Part shown: positions 34,181 to 42,156 of the stretch, one piece after another
How positions within the stretch are numbered: the first letter of the stretch is position 1
Layout: the number at the start of each line of letters is the position of its first letter
Source of the DNA: Arthrobacter sp. B2a2-09
Lineage (GTDB): Bacteria > Actinomycetota > Actinomycetes > Actinomycetales > Micrococcaceae
Assembly: GCF_027587375.1 (NCBI RefSeq)
Contig: NZ_JAMXIC010000009.1
Location: 1 to 64,000 of the forward strand
DNA: 64,000 nt
Reading direction: 5' to 3'
Notes under the pieces: model-generated
What the model was told of the DNA's origin: nothing
What the model saw: the letters and a program-made list of their open reading frames with translations, nothing else
The model's database searches: none
Program-made: the position numbers and the translations under genes

Positions 34181-34896
34181 CCTTGTGGCCGGATCCGGGT
34201 GGCCTCGAGCTTGTCCCGCACGGACGGAAGGTGCCTGCGGCTGATCGGCAGTTCGGCTCCGGCCACAGTGACGCTTGGACGTGCCGCGGCGAGCTTCATG
34301 TGCCCTACGTGGTTGAGGGACATCAGATAGGAGCGGTGGATGCGGATGAATCCGGCATCTGCCCACTGCTGTTCGAGGTCGCTCAGGGGTACCCGGATCA
34401 AGTAGCTAGCCTCCGCGGTGTGGAGCCGGGCGTAGTCTCCCTGGGCCTGGACGTAGCTGACGTCGTCCCTGCGGATCATCCGGGTTGTTCCGCCCAGGTC
34501 AACCGTGATCATCTCGGGCACCTTGCTGCCGTCCTTGATGAGCTCACTGATGCGGCTGATGGACCGCGCCAGTCGCTCGGCACGCACCGGCTTGAGCAGA
34601 TAGTCGACGGCGGCCAGTTCGAACGCCTCGAGCGCACAGTCTTCGTCGGCGGTCACGAAGACGACGGCGGGAGGGCGGGCGCTGCACGAAATGGCACGCG
34701 CGATGTCCAGGCCGGAAAGCGCGGGCATGTGGATGTCCAGGAAGACAGCATCCACGGACTCCATTTCGAGGGCGCGGAGGGCTTCGGCGCCCGAGGCTGC
34801 GCGGTGGATGGTACCGATACGCTCGTCCCGGCCCAGCAGGAAGGCGAGCTCTTCAACGGCGGGGAGCTCGTCGTCGGCGACGAGTACGTTGATCAT
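34177..34896 (-). CDS. LytTR-family response regulator
   Basis: 239 residues. The receiver domain has the acidic pair in VADDELPAVEE, phospho-acceptor Asp in DAVFLDIHMPALSG and Lys in YLLKPVRAERL. The C-terminal LytTR DNA-binding domain (about 130-232) shows ISYVQAQGDYARLHT-like sequence (here VSYVQAQGDYARLHT) and FIRIHRSYLMSLNHV. The partner kinase lies 15 bp upstream, but TAATCT-N6-ATG before this gene suggests an additional leaderless promoter. In E. coli the comparable BtsSR and YpdAB systems respond to pyruvate and control carboxylate transporters, so a similar role for the adjacent symporters is inferred. Confidence 0.93.
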   Translation of the reverse strand: MINVLVADDELPAVEELAFLLGRDERIGTIHRAASGAEALRALEMESVDAVFLDIHMPALSGLDIARAISCSARPPAVVFVTADEDCALEAFELAAVDYLLKPVRAERLARSISRISELIKDGSKVPEMITVDLGGTTRMIRRDDVSYVQAQGDYARLHTAEASYLIRVPLSDLEQQWADAGFIRIHRSYLMSLNHVGHMKLAAARPSVTVAGAELPISRRHLPSVRDKLEATRIRPQG

Positions 34897-34908
34897 GGTT
34901 ATAGATTA
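34897..34908 (-). promoter_or_regulatory. Leaderless -10 box of the LytTR regulator gene
   Basis: Minus strand: TAATCT (34908-34903), ATAACC, ATG at 34896. It sits in the 15-bp gap after the kinase stop. Confidence 0.5.
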
Positions 34909-34911
34909 GCC

Positions 34912-36078
34912 TCAGGCGTCATGGCGTGGCTGGGACTTTGGCACGCGGATGGTGATCAAGGTGCCCTCGCCCGGCGCGGTCTCGATGACCAGGCCGTGTT
35001 CATCTCCATAGACTTGCCGGAGGCGGGCATCGACGTTCCGCAGTCCGACATGGTCGCCGTCTGCGTGCCCGGCCAGGACCGACCGCAGGTGTTCAGGATC
35101 AATGCCCACGCCGTCGTCCTCAATGGTCACCTCCGCGAAGGCCCCGGAGTCGTTGGCACAAATGCTGATGTGCCCCGGCCCTTCCTTCGCCTCAAGCCCA
35201 TGGCGCACGGCGTTCTCCACCAGCGGTTGCAGGCTCAGGAAGGGAATCACTGTGCTCAGGACTTCGGGCGCGATCCTGAGGCTCACTTGTACCCGGTCTC
35301 CGAAGCGGGCCTTCTCCAACAGCAAGTAGCGGTCGATGCTCCGAAGTTCCTCCGCCAGGGTGGTGAAATCGCCGTGGCGCCGAAAGGAATACCGGGTGAA
35401 ATCCGCGAACTCGACCACCAACTCCCTGGCCCTGGCGGGATCAGTGTTGATGAACGCGGCAATGGCGTTGAGCGAGTTGTAGATGAAGTGGGGGCTGATT
35501 TGCGCGCGCAGGGCCCGGACTTCGGCCTCCATGAGCAAGGTGCGGGAAGCGTCGAGTTCGGCCAATTCCACTTGCACGGCCACCCAGTCGGCCAGCTCGC
35601 TTGTCGCCCGGACCAACCCCGCACCGGCGTGCGGCGCGAAGGCCGCCACCGCTCCCACCACGCGGTTTCCGGCCCGGATCGGCGCGACGACGGCGTTCAG
35701 TTCGTGCGAAGCCGAGACCACCACGGTCCGTCCGTCGGAGAGAACCCCCGAGGCGAGCTCCATCAGGGCGGCCTTGAGTTCTTCAGCTGCGCCATCCCAC
35801 GCCAGGACGCACTCGGTGTCCGTGATCGCCAAGGCGTCGCAGCCAAGCAGGGAACGCAACTGCCTGCTCGCCTTGCCCGCTCCCGCCGCGTGGAGCCCGG
35901 TGCGCAGGTGCTGTCCCGCGCGCGACGCCGCGTGCAGGGTCTGGTAGGTGGCCCTCTCGGCGTCGGTTCCCAGCTCGCGGAAGGAACGGATCACCTTGAG
36001 GCCCACCCCGACGACGACCGCCACGGCGAGCACGATGACCGCAATGGCGGCGGCGGTGACGAGCGGGGAATCCGGCAT
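34912..36078 (-). CDS. LytS/YehU-type sensor histidine kinase with a single TM and GAF-like domain
   Basis: 388 residues. One TM helix (about 6-27), then a GAF-like region (about 50-175, with CDALAITDTECVLAWDG and VVAPIRAGNRVVGAVAAF), then the His_kinase domain with the phospho-acceptor in LRAQISPHFIYNSLNAIAAF, and an HATPase with LVENAVRHGLEAK and DDGVGI. It lacks the multi-TM 5TM-LYT sensor of classical LytS, so it probably senses a cytoplasmic signal through the GAF-like domain. It starts from a leaderless promoter. Divergent from the ActP pair. Confidence 0.92.
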   Translation of the reverse strand: MPDSPLVTAAAIAVIVLAVAVVVGVGLKVIRSFRELGTDAERATYQTLHAASRAGQHLRTGLHAAGAGKASRQLRSLLGCDALAITDTECVLAWDGAAEELKAALMELASGVLSDGRTVVVSASHELNAVVAPIRAGNRVVGAVAAFAPHAGAGLVRATSELADWVAVQVELAELDASRTLLMEAEVRALRAQISPHFIYNSLNAIAAFINTDPARARELVVEFADFTRYSFRRHGDFTTLAEELRSIDRYLLLEKARFGDRVQVSLRIAPEVLSTVIPFLSLQPLVENAVRHGLEAKEGPGHISICANDSGAFAEVTIEDDGVGIDPEHLRSVLAGHADGDHVGLRNVDARLRQVYGDEHGLVIETAPGEGTLITIRVPKSQPRHDA

Positions 36079-36090
36079 GGAGCAAGACTA
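36079..36090 (-). promoter_or_regulatory. Leaderless -10 box of the LytS-type kinase gene
   Basis: Minus strand: TAGTCT (36090-36085), TGCTCC, ATG 36078. Confidence 0.5.
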
Positions 36091-36242
36091 GCGAACCCGC
36101 CGTTCGGCGCAGCAACGTGTCCGCTGGGCGACGCCTGTGCCTATTGATCTGGAAGTGGCGCAGCTGCCCGGCGGATAGTGATTCCAGTCACATTGGCCAG
36201 GAGTGTGGGGTCGATGTAGACGTCCACAACCAGGAGGAAGCC

Positions 36243-36620
36243 ATGGGTAACGAGGCCCAGACACCGGACGCAGCGGCGTCCGTGGATTTCCAGGAAGTCC
36301 AGCAGACGGGGCAGTTTCAGGAGCTCCGCAAGCGCCACCGTAGTTTTGTCTTTCCAATGGCCATCGCGTTCCTGCTTTGGTACTTCGCTTATGTCCTGCT
36401 GGCTGACTACGCGGTGGGCTTCATGTCCACCAAGCTGTGGGGCAACATCAACGTCGGCCTGGTCCTGGGCCTGCTGCAGTTCGTCTCAACTTTCGGAATT
36501 ACGGCCTGGTACGTTCACTACTCCAACCGGAGACTGGACCCGATCGCCGCGGAAATCCGGAATGAGATCGAGGGCCACGAGTTCGACAAGGGCAGCGCCG
36601 TGAGAGGGGCAGCAAAATGA
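36243..36620 (+). CDS. DUF485 membrane protein, partner of the acetate symporter
   Basis: 125 residues from ATG 36243 (AGGAGG upstream); longer frames upstream lie in the divergent promoter region. It has a cytoplasmic N-terminus, the family hallmark FQELRKRHRSFVFPMAIAFL, and two TM segments (about 43-64 and 77-100). It overlaps the symporter by 4 bp. Second DUF485/symporter pair at this locus, divergent from the first across the kinase promoter. Confidence 0.9.
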   Translation: MGNEAQTPDAAASVDFQEVQQTGQFQELRKRHRSFVFPMAIAFLLWYFAYVLLADYAVGFMSTKLWGNINVGLVLGLLQFVSTFGITAWYVHYSNRRLDPIAAEIRNEIEGHEFDKGSAVRGAAK

Positions 36621-38233
36621 GCGCCATGGTCCCGATGGTCAACGTTGCCGCGCTGAAAGACACCACGCTGTTGAACATGGGCATCTTCGCCCTGTTCGTC
36701 CTGGTCACCATGGTGATCGTTTTCCGGGCCAGCCGGAACAACAAAACGGCTGCTGACTACTATGCCGCCGGGCGCTCGTTCACCGGCTCGCAGAACGGCA
36801 CCGCCATCGCCGGCGACTACCTTTCCGCCGCCTCCTTCCTCGGGATCACCGGGGCAATCGCCGTCAACGGCTACGACGGCTTCCTGTACTCCATCGGGTT
36901 CCTTGTCGCGTGGCTTGTGGCGTTGCTGCTTGTCGCCGAACTGCTGCGAAACACGGGCAAGTTCACCATGGCCGACGTGCTTTCCTTCCGGCTGCGCCAG
37001 CGCCCGGTGCGGATCGCCGCGGCCCTCTCCACTTTGGCCGTCTGCTTCTTCTACCTGCTGGCACAAATGGCCGGCGCCGGAAGCCTCATCTCCTTGCTCC
37101 TGGGCATCAGCGACTGGGGCGGACAGGCCCTGGTGATCGTCGTCGTCGGCGCCCTCATGATCATGTATGTGCTGATCGGCGGAATGAAGGGCACCACCTG
37201 GGTCCAGATCATCAAAGCCGTGCTGCTCATCTGCGGTGCGGCAGTCATGACGCTCTGGGTGCTGTCCATCTACGGCTTCAACCTGTCGAACCTGTTGGGT
37301 GCAGCAGCGGATACCGCAAAGAATCCGAACGTGCTGAATCCCGGCCTGCAGTACGGCAAGACGGAGACTTCCAAGCTCGATTTCCTGTCCCTCGGGATGG
37401 CCCTGGTCCTGGGCACGGCCGCCCTGCCGCACGTGCTGATGCGCTTCTACACCGTGCCCACGGCCAAGGAAGCCCGCAAATCGGTGGTCTGGTCCATCTG
37501 GCTGATCGGGTTGTTCTACCTGTTTACCCTGGTCCTCGGCTACGGCGCGGCAGCACTGGTCGGAGCCGATACCATCAAGTCGGCCCCCGGCGGGGTGAAC
37601 TCCGCGGCACCGCTCCTCGCGTTCCACCTAGGCGGACCGTTGCTGCTGGGCTTCATCTCCGCCGTCGCGTTCGCTACCATCCTCGCGGTGGTGGCTGGCT
37701 TGACCATCACGGCAGCGGCGTCGTTCGCCCACGATATCTATGCGAACGTTATTTCCAAGGGCAAGGCCGACGCCGGGACGGAGGTCAAAGTGGCCCGGCG
37801 GACTGTGGTGGTCATCGGGGTCCTTGCGATCCTTGGCGGTATTTTCGCCAATGGCCAGAACGTAGCCTTCCTCGTGGCGCTCGCCTTCGCGGTGGCGGCG
37901 TCAGCCAATTTGCCGACCATCGTCTACTCCTTGTTCTGGAAGAAGTTCACCACCCAGGGCGCCACTTGGAGCATGTACGGCGGCCTCTCGGCGGCCATCA
38001 TCCTGATTGCCTTGTCGCCGGTTGTTTCCGGGGCCAAGACGTCCATGATCCAGGGTGCCAACTTCGCCGTCTTCCCGTTGAGCAACCCCGGAATCGTGTC
38101 GATTCCGCTCGCTTTCCTGCTTGGCTGGCTCGGAACCGTGCTGGACAAGCGGCGCGAAGACACGGCGAAACAGGCCGAGATGGAAGTCCGTTCCCTGACC
38201 GGAGTCGGAGCCGAGAAATCCGTGAATCACTAG
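36617..38233 (+). CDS. actP: Cation/acetate symporter (SSS family)
   Basis: 538 residues, about 13 TM segments. Sequence through AADYYAAGRSFTGSQNGTAIAGDYLSAASFLGITGAIA and AALPHVLMRFYTVPTAKEARKS is characteristic of ActP. Expected to take up acetate and similar short carboxylates with Na+. Likely regulated by the adjacent LytS/LytTR system; a regulator site was not identified in the 164-bp divergent region (36079-36242). Followed by tandem repeats and a terminator. Confidence 0.93.
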   Translation: MSAMVPMVNVAALKDTTLLNMGIFALFVLVTMVIVFRASRNNKTAADYYAAGRSFTGSQNGTAIAGDYLSAASFLGITGAIAVNGYDGFLYSIGFLVAWLVALLLVAELLRNTGKFTMADVLSFRLRQRPVRIAAALSTLAVCFFYLLAQMAGAGSLISLLLGISDWGGQALVIVVVGALMIMYVLIGGMKGTTWVQIIKAVLLICGAAVMTLWVLSIYGFNLSNLLGAAADTAKNPNVLNPGLQYGKTETSKLDFLSLGMALVLGTAALPHVLMRFYTVPTAKEARKSVVWSIWLIGLFYLFTLVLGYGAAALVGADTIKSAPGGVNSAAPLLAFHLGGPLLLGFISAVAFATILAVVAGLTITAAASFAHDIYANVISKGKADAGTEVKVARRTVVVIGVLAILGGIFANGQNVAFLVALAFAVAASANLPTIVYSLFWKKFTTQGATWSMYGGLSAAIILIALSPVVSGAKTSMIQGANFAVFPLSNPGIVSIPLAFLLGWLGTVLDKRREDTAKQAEMEVRSLTGVGAEKSVNH

Positions 38234-38251
38234 GCGTTTCCTCCCGGTCCG

Positions 38252-38369
38252 ACGCTCGCTCACATATCGGGCCGTTTGGCCCAACGCTCGCTCACAAACA
38301 AGCCCGTTTGGCCCAACGCTCGCTCACAAACAAGGCCGTTTGGCCCAACGCTCGCTCACAAACAAGGCC
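38252..38369. repeat. 32-bp tandem repeat, about 3.6 copies, with internal palindrome
   Basis: Units begin at 38252, 38284, 38316 and 38348 with ACGCTCGCTCACA. The second and third differ by one base. Each of the first three units contains the self-complementary stretch GCCGTTTGGC or a close variant. The fourth unit is cut after about 20 bp by the terminator. There are no spacers. It lies between convergent genes. Confidence 0.85.
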
Positions 38370-38375
38370 AAAAAG

Positions 38376-38412
38376 CGGATCCCTCCTGCAGAAGTTCTGC
38401 AGGAGGGATCCG
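38376..38412. terminator. Very strong bidirectional terminator
   Basis: Perfect 18-bp arms CGGATCCCTCCTGCAGAA and TTCTGCAGGAGGGATCCG around one base, with AAAAA before and TATTTTT after. It separates actP (+) from the membrane protein gene (-). Confidence 0.9.
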
Positions 38413-38445
38413 TATTTTTCACCAAAGGGGAGCGAGCATCCGGGC

Positions 38446-39009
38446 TTAGTGGTTATGGCTACCCGGCAGCGAGTGCTCTCCATGCGGGACGGCGTGCGCT
38501 CCGGCCACCGAGGCGGCGAGCCCCGGCGTCGTAATTGCTGCGACGACGACGGCGGCGGCGAAGGCAGCCCCCAAAAGCGCACCGGCCCGCGGGGGACCCG
38601 AGGCGGCTCCGCCGTCTTCGTCGCGGAACCTGCGGGCGAGCCAGGCAGAGGATCCCAGCGCCATAAGGACCAGGAAAAGAGCCGCCAGATGCCCGCCGTC
38701 GAGCACTCTTTGGGCCATGCCGCCAACCAGGAATCCAACGTGGACAAGCACGGCCGCGAGGAGGCCCATGCTTGTTGGCTTACGGAACCGGAGCCGCCCC
38801 CGTTGGAGGCTGGCAATCGAGCTGGCGAGCAGCGCCAGGCCCCAGACCGCGAAGACACCGCCCGCCCACACAAGCGGTCCCCGGCTCGAAATGTAGCTCG
38901 ATGCGATGGAAAGTTCCACGAGGCCGGCCCCCATTCCCGCGAAACACGAAAACAAGGTGAGGGAGGCCCCAACGGTGGGTCCCACGGACGTCGCTGCTTG
39001 AGCTGACAC
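38446..39009 (-). CDS. Small multi-TM membrane protein with His-rich C-terminus
   Basis: 187 residues from the GTG at 39009, chosen because AAGGAG lies 8 nt upstream; frames further upstream are antisense to the DUF4383 gene. About five TM segments (13-36, 43-62, 75-95, 103-120, 140-160). The tail AHAVPHGEHSLPGSHNH is rich in His and may bind a metal. No family recognised. It lies 29 bp after the DUF4383 gene and probably shares its transcript. Confidence 0.7.
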   Translation of the reverse strand: MSAQAATSVGPTVGASLTLFSCFAGMGAGLVELSIASSYISSRGPLVWAGGVFAVWGLALLASSIASLQRGRLRFRKPTSMGLLAAVLVHVGFLVGGMAQRVLDGGHLAALFLVLMALGSSAWLARRFRDEDGGAASGPPRAGALLGAAFAAAVVVAAITTPGLAASVAGAHAVPHGEHSLPGSHNH

Positions 39010-39038
39010 GGACGGCTCCTTCCGGGTTTCGAGGTCTT

Positions 39039-39452
39039 CTAGGCGTGGGCCCTGGCGGTGTTGGCCGGAACCTTGTCCTGCGAGAGACCGATGCCGAGAA
39101 GCACCACTGCGCTGGCCAGGTGCAGGACGTTGTCTGCGCCATTGAGGGCAATGATGTTCAGGGCGGAGCCCACGAGGAACAGGCCGAGGATGCCGACAAG
39201 CAGGTAGACGGCGCCGACTGTGGTGTTGACGGTCTTGGACAGCACAGTGCTGTTCATGCCCGAGTAGAGCAGGGCTGCACCGATGGCAAGGTGAATGATG
39301 TTGTGCAGGGGGTTTACCGCAAAGATGATCAGATTGGCACCCTCGGTTGCGAAGAATCCAATTCCCGAGGTGACGAAGAATCCAACGACACCCACGAGCA
39401 GGTAGACGGCTCCAAAGATGGTGGCGATCAGGCGGTTGGGCGAAGTGCGCAT
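39039..39452 (-). CDS. DUF4383 membrane protein
   Basis: 137 residues from ATG 39452 (GGAAGG upstream). Four TM segments in two similar halves: GAVYLLVGVVGFF recurs as GAVYLLVGILGLF, and NPLHNIIHLAIGAALL recurs as NGADNVLHLASAVVLL. The NxxHNxxHLxxG pattern is typical of DUF4383, whose function is unknown. It is cotranscribed with the His-tailed membrane protein. Confidence 0.88.
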   Translation of the reverse strand: MRTSPNRLIATIFGAVYLLVGVVGFFVTSGIGFFATEGANLIIFAVNPLHNIIHLAIGAALLYSGMNSTVLSKTVNTTVGAVYLLVGILGLFLVGSALNIIALNGADNVLHLASAVVLLGIGLSQDKVPANTARAHA

Positions 39453-39580
39453 GGTCCAAACCTTCCGGTATGGCCGGGTTTGTATCCGGCCTGTGTTCGA
39501 AACCCCGGACGGGGCTCTCAACCAGATATTCGGACCACCCGGCGCTATGGATGGGTGGGATGGGACGAATTTTTTCGATG

Positions 39581-40282
39581 CTATCCCTGCGGCTGGAGAC
39601 GGATGGCGTCCATCTTCAAATCATTGCCTTCGAAGCTGTACCTGAGATCAAGGATTTTGCCTTGGCACTGCAGGGTTCCAACAACGTCGGCCGTGTTGGT
39701 GCCGTTGACTGAACTGACGTTCACGGAGTCGTAGTGGGGCTTGCAGGTGTTGTCCAGTCCGAGCCCCGCGACGCCGGCGACGAACTCCTCTTTCGTCAAG
39801 CTTTGGGTGAGGGAAGGGTGCATGTACTGGTCGTAGGCTTGCGAGCTTTGGCCATTCACGATCAGGCGGGTGAAATCGTCCGAGACCGCCCGGGCCCTGT
39901 TCGTGGCACTTCCCACCACGTTCACCAGCACGACGACGCCCACGATGATCATCACCAGGACCGCGCCCGCCGCTGCGAGAATGATCCAGAGGAGTTTTCG
40001 GTTCTTCGCGGGCGGAGGGACGGGCATTCCGTAGGGGCCGGGAGGGTACGGCACTTGGCCCGGCGGGCCGTATGGTCCGGAATAGGGGCCGGGATACTGG
40101 CCCGGCGGAGGGTACTGGCCCGGCGGGGGATACGCCCCTTGGCCCGGCGCGCCGTAGGGCGGGCGATATTGGGGTGGACCGTCCGGCGGCGTGCTGCCGT
40201 ACTGCGGCGCTCCAACTCCCGACGCCGGCGGGACGGCCTGGGGGTCCTGGTTCGGCTGTGGCGGTACTTGCGGGGTGCTCAC
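39581..40282 (-). CDS. Pro/Gly/Tyr-rich membrane-anchored protein with extracytoplasmic domain
   Basis: 233 residues. Residues 1-92 are a disordered Pro-rich stretch with PPPGQYPPPGQY-type repeats. A single TM (about 97-122, LLWIILAAAGAVLVMIIVGVVVL) follows, then a domain of about 110 residues outside the membrane (ARAVSDDFTRLIVNGQSSQAYDQYMHPSLTQSLTKEEF), resembling DUF4878/NTF2-like stress domains. It is a common actinobacterial design; function unknown. GGGGAA precedes the GTG. Its stop lies 128 bp from the DUF4383 start. Confidence 0.8.
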   Translation of the reverse strand: MSTPQVPPQPNQDPQAVPPASGVGAPQYGSTPPDGPPQYRPPYGAPGQGAYPPPGQYPPPGQYPGPYSGPYGPPGQVPYPPGPYGMPVPPPAKNRKLLWIILAAAGAVLVMIIVGVVVLVNVVGSATNRARAVSDDFTRLIVNGQSSQAYDQYMHPSLTQSLTKEEFVAGVAGLGLDNTCKPHYDSVNVSSVNGTNTADVVGTLQCQGKILDLRYSFEGNDLKMDAIRLQPQG

Positions 40283-40308
40283 GATGGTTCCCCTTCCCGG
40301 GATGGAAA

Positions 40309-40794
40309 TCAGTTGGTGCCGAGTGCTTTCTTTGTGGTCCGATTCAACAACGGCTGCACCCGGAAGGGAATCAATTCGCCCATGGACATGGCGGTGTCGG
40401 TTCGTTCCACTCCGTCACACGCAAGGATCTTGCCGTTGATCCGGAACAGATCCTCGGCGTCGAGCGCAACCACGCGCAGCAGCAGGTCAGCCGATCCGGT
40501 CAGGCCGTACCCCTCCAGGATTTCCGGTATTTCGGCGAGGTCCAAGGCAAGCTGTCCAAGCTTTTGCTGCTGCACGTGCACCGAGATGAATGCCATGAGG
40601 GGGTAGCCAAGGGCGGCCGGGTTGATGCGCCGTTCGAAGGAGAGAAACGCATGCTTCTTTTCCAGCTGGGCCATCCGTGCCTGAACCGTATTCCGCGATA
40701 GTCCCAGCTTCTGCGCCAAGGCAACTACGGTGCCGCGGGGGTCTTTCGCCATGGCCGAAAGCAGGCGGGTGTCGGTGCCATCTAAAGCTTGCAT
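40309..40794 (-). CDS. Lrp/AsnC-family regulator, probable BkdR
   Basis: 161 residues from ATG 40794; a GTG at 40812 would add six. The N-terminal helix-turn-helix (DPRGTVVALAQKLGLSRNTVQARM) is followed by a RAM effector domain (ISVHVQQQKLGQLALDLAEIPEILEGYGLTGSADLLLRV). Lrp-type activators called BkdR sit divergent from bkd operons in several bacteria and respond to branched-chain amino acids. Here the bkd operon is exactly divergent, 195 bp away, which supports that role. Likely autoregulated. Confidence 0.88.
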   Translation of the reverse strand: MQALDGTDTRLLSAMAKDPRGTVVALAQKLGLSRNTVQARMAQLEKKHAFLSFERRINPAALGYPLMAFISVHVQQQKLGQLALDLAEIPEILEGYGLTGSADLLLRVVALDAEDLFRINGKILACDGVERTDTAMSMGELIPFRVQPLLNRTTKKALGTN

Positions 40795-40803
40795 AATGCG
40801 CAA
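40789..40803. promoter_or_regulatory. Lrp-like box over the regulator start
   Basis: TTGC-N7-GCAA within 15 bp covers the start codon of the Lrp-type gene; 15-bp imperfect palindromes are the usual Lrp/AsnC target size. Candidate autoregulatory site. Confidence 0.3.
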
Positions 40804-40876
40804 CGTTAGCACGGTGGCAACGGTCCAGATAGGGCAGAATGCGCAGAATTTTCAACGGTGGTTGTACCCAATGAGC

Positions 40877-40896
40877 ATTGTGAGTATGGTCACAAT
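40877..40896. promoter_or_regulatory. Inverted repeat in the lrp/bkd divergent region
   Basis: Perfect 7-bp arms ATTGTGA and TCACAAT with a 6-bp spacer in an AT-rich stretch, about 95 bp before bkdA. Candidate activator site for the divergent Lrp-type protein. Confidence 0.45.
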
Positions 40897-40989
40897 TAAT
40901 CCAGGCGACGGCGCCCGGATGCTGGCCCGCGGGCGGATCACAAGTCCCTCCAAAGGCCTGCGAGCACGAGCTGAAAGGTGCGATCAACT

Positions 40990-42156
40990 GTGTTGACGGA
41001 CGAACCCGGCCAGGACGCCTACAAGTCTTCGAATCCCGGAATCAGTGCAGCAAGCCCGCGTCGGACCGGCGGGGATCTGGTCCAACTGATTTCCCCTGAG
41101 GGGGAACGCATCAGCCACCCGGAGTTCGATCTCTGGGTCAGCGATGTCACGGACGAGCAGCTTTGCTCGCTGTATGAGGACATGACGGCCATCCGCCGCA
41201 TCGACACCGAGGCCACCGCGTTGCAGCGTCAGGGCGAGTTGGCCCTGTGGCCACCACTGCTAGGCCAGGAAGCATCGCAGATCGGTTCGGGCCGGGCCCT
41301 CCGGGACGACGACTTTGTCTTCCCCAGCTACCGGGACAACGGCGTTGCCTACTGCCGCGGTGTGGAGCCAACGGACTTGGTCCGTGCGTGGCGCGGCAAC
41401 GCGTCGTCCGGTTGGGACCCGTACCGCCACAACATTGCCACCCAGCAGATCATCATCGGCTCGCAATCGCTGCACGCAACCGGCTACGCGATGGGCATCC
41501 AGCACGACGGAGCAGACTCCGTCGCGGTTGCCTACTTCGGCGATGGCGCCACGAGCGAGGGCGATGTCAACGAGGCAATGGTCTTTGCGGCGAGTTTCCA
41601 AGCGCCCGTGGTCTTTATCTGCCAGAACAACCACTGGGCCATCTCCGAACCCGTCCGGATTCAGTCCCATATCCAGATCGCCGACCGCGCCTCGGGCTTC
41701 GGAATCCCCAGCATGCGGGTGGACGGGAACGATGTCCTGGCTGTTTTGGCCGTCACGCGCATTGCGTTGGACCGGGCCCGCAAGGGTGGTGGACCTACGT
41801 TCATCGAAGCGGTGACGTATCGCATGGGCCCGCACACGACGGCGGATGATCCCACCCGTTACCGCGACGCCAATGAGCTTGAGGACTGGGCGGCCAAGGA
41901 CCCGATTGCCCGACTCAAGGCGCTGCTTCGCACCAAGGGCCTCCTGACGGAAGAGGTCGAAGCCAGGACCCAGGCCAAAGCGGACGAGGTGGCAAGGAAC
42001 CTGCGGGCAGGCGTCATCAACATGCCCGATCCCGCGCCGCTTGACCTCTTCAAGAACGTTTACAGCACGCCCAACTCCTGGATCGAACGCCAGAAGGACC
42101 ACTACTCCCGCTATCTGGAAAGCTTCAGCGGATCAACCCAGGAAGGTGCACTCTGA
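40990..42156 (+). CDS. bkdA: Branched-chain 2-oxoacid dehydrogenase E1 alpha subunit
   Basis: 388 residues from GTG 40990 (GAAAGG about 11 nt upstream); a GTG at 40978 is possible but coincides with that ribosome-binding site. The thiamine-diphosphate motif is GDGATSEGDVNEAMVFAASFQAPVVFICQNN, and the phosphorylation-loop equivalent HTTADDPTRYR is present. It decarboxylates the 2-oxoacids from Leu, Ile and Val. The match to branched-chain rather than pyruvate enzymes rests mostly on context: an Lrp regulator upstream and a leucine degradation operon downstream. The stop overlaps bkdB by 1 bp. Confidence 0.9.
   Translation: MLTDEPGQDAYKSSNPGISAASPRRTGGDLVQLISPEGERISHPEFDLWVSDVTDEQLCSLYEDMTAIRRIDTEATALQRQGELALWPPLLGQEASQIGSGRALRDDDFVFPSYRDNGVAYCRGVEPTDLVRAWRGNASSGWDPYRHNIATQQIIIGSQSLHATGYAMGIQHDGADSVAVAYFGDGATSEGDVNEAMVFAASFQAPVVFICQNNHWAISEPVRIQSHIQIADRASGFGIPSMRVDGNDVLAVLAVTRIALDRARKGGGPTFIEAVTYRMGPHTTADDPTRYRDANELEDWAAKDPIARLKALLRTKGLLTEEVEARTQAKADEVARNLRAGVINMPDPAPLDLFKNVYSTPNSWIERQKDHYSRYLESFSGSTQEGAL

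Noticed and set aside
34183..36147. A very long plus-strand open frame (654 codons) opposite the LytTR/LytS genes
   Set aside because: High GC content gives long antisense frames. The minus-strand frames contain complete family motifs and overlap starts, so the plus frame is a shadow.
38252..38369. CRISPR array
   Set aside because: The units are direct 32-bp tandem copies with no spacers and no cas genes nearby.
36910..39006. 698-codon plus-strand frame across actP and the repeats
   Set aside because: It reads actP out of frame, crosses the terminator and repeats, and has no domain.
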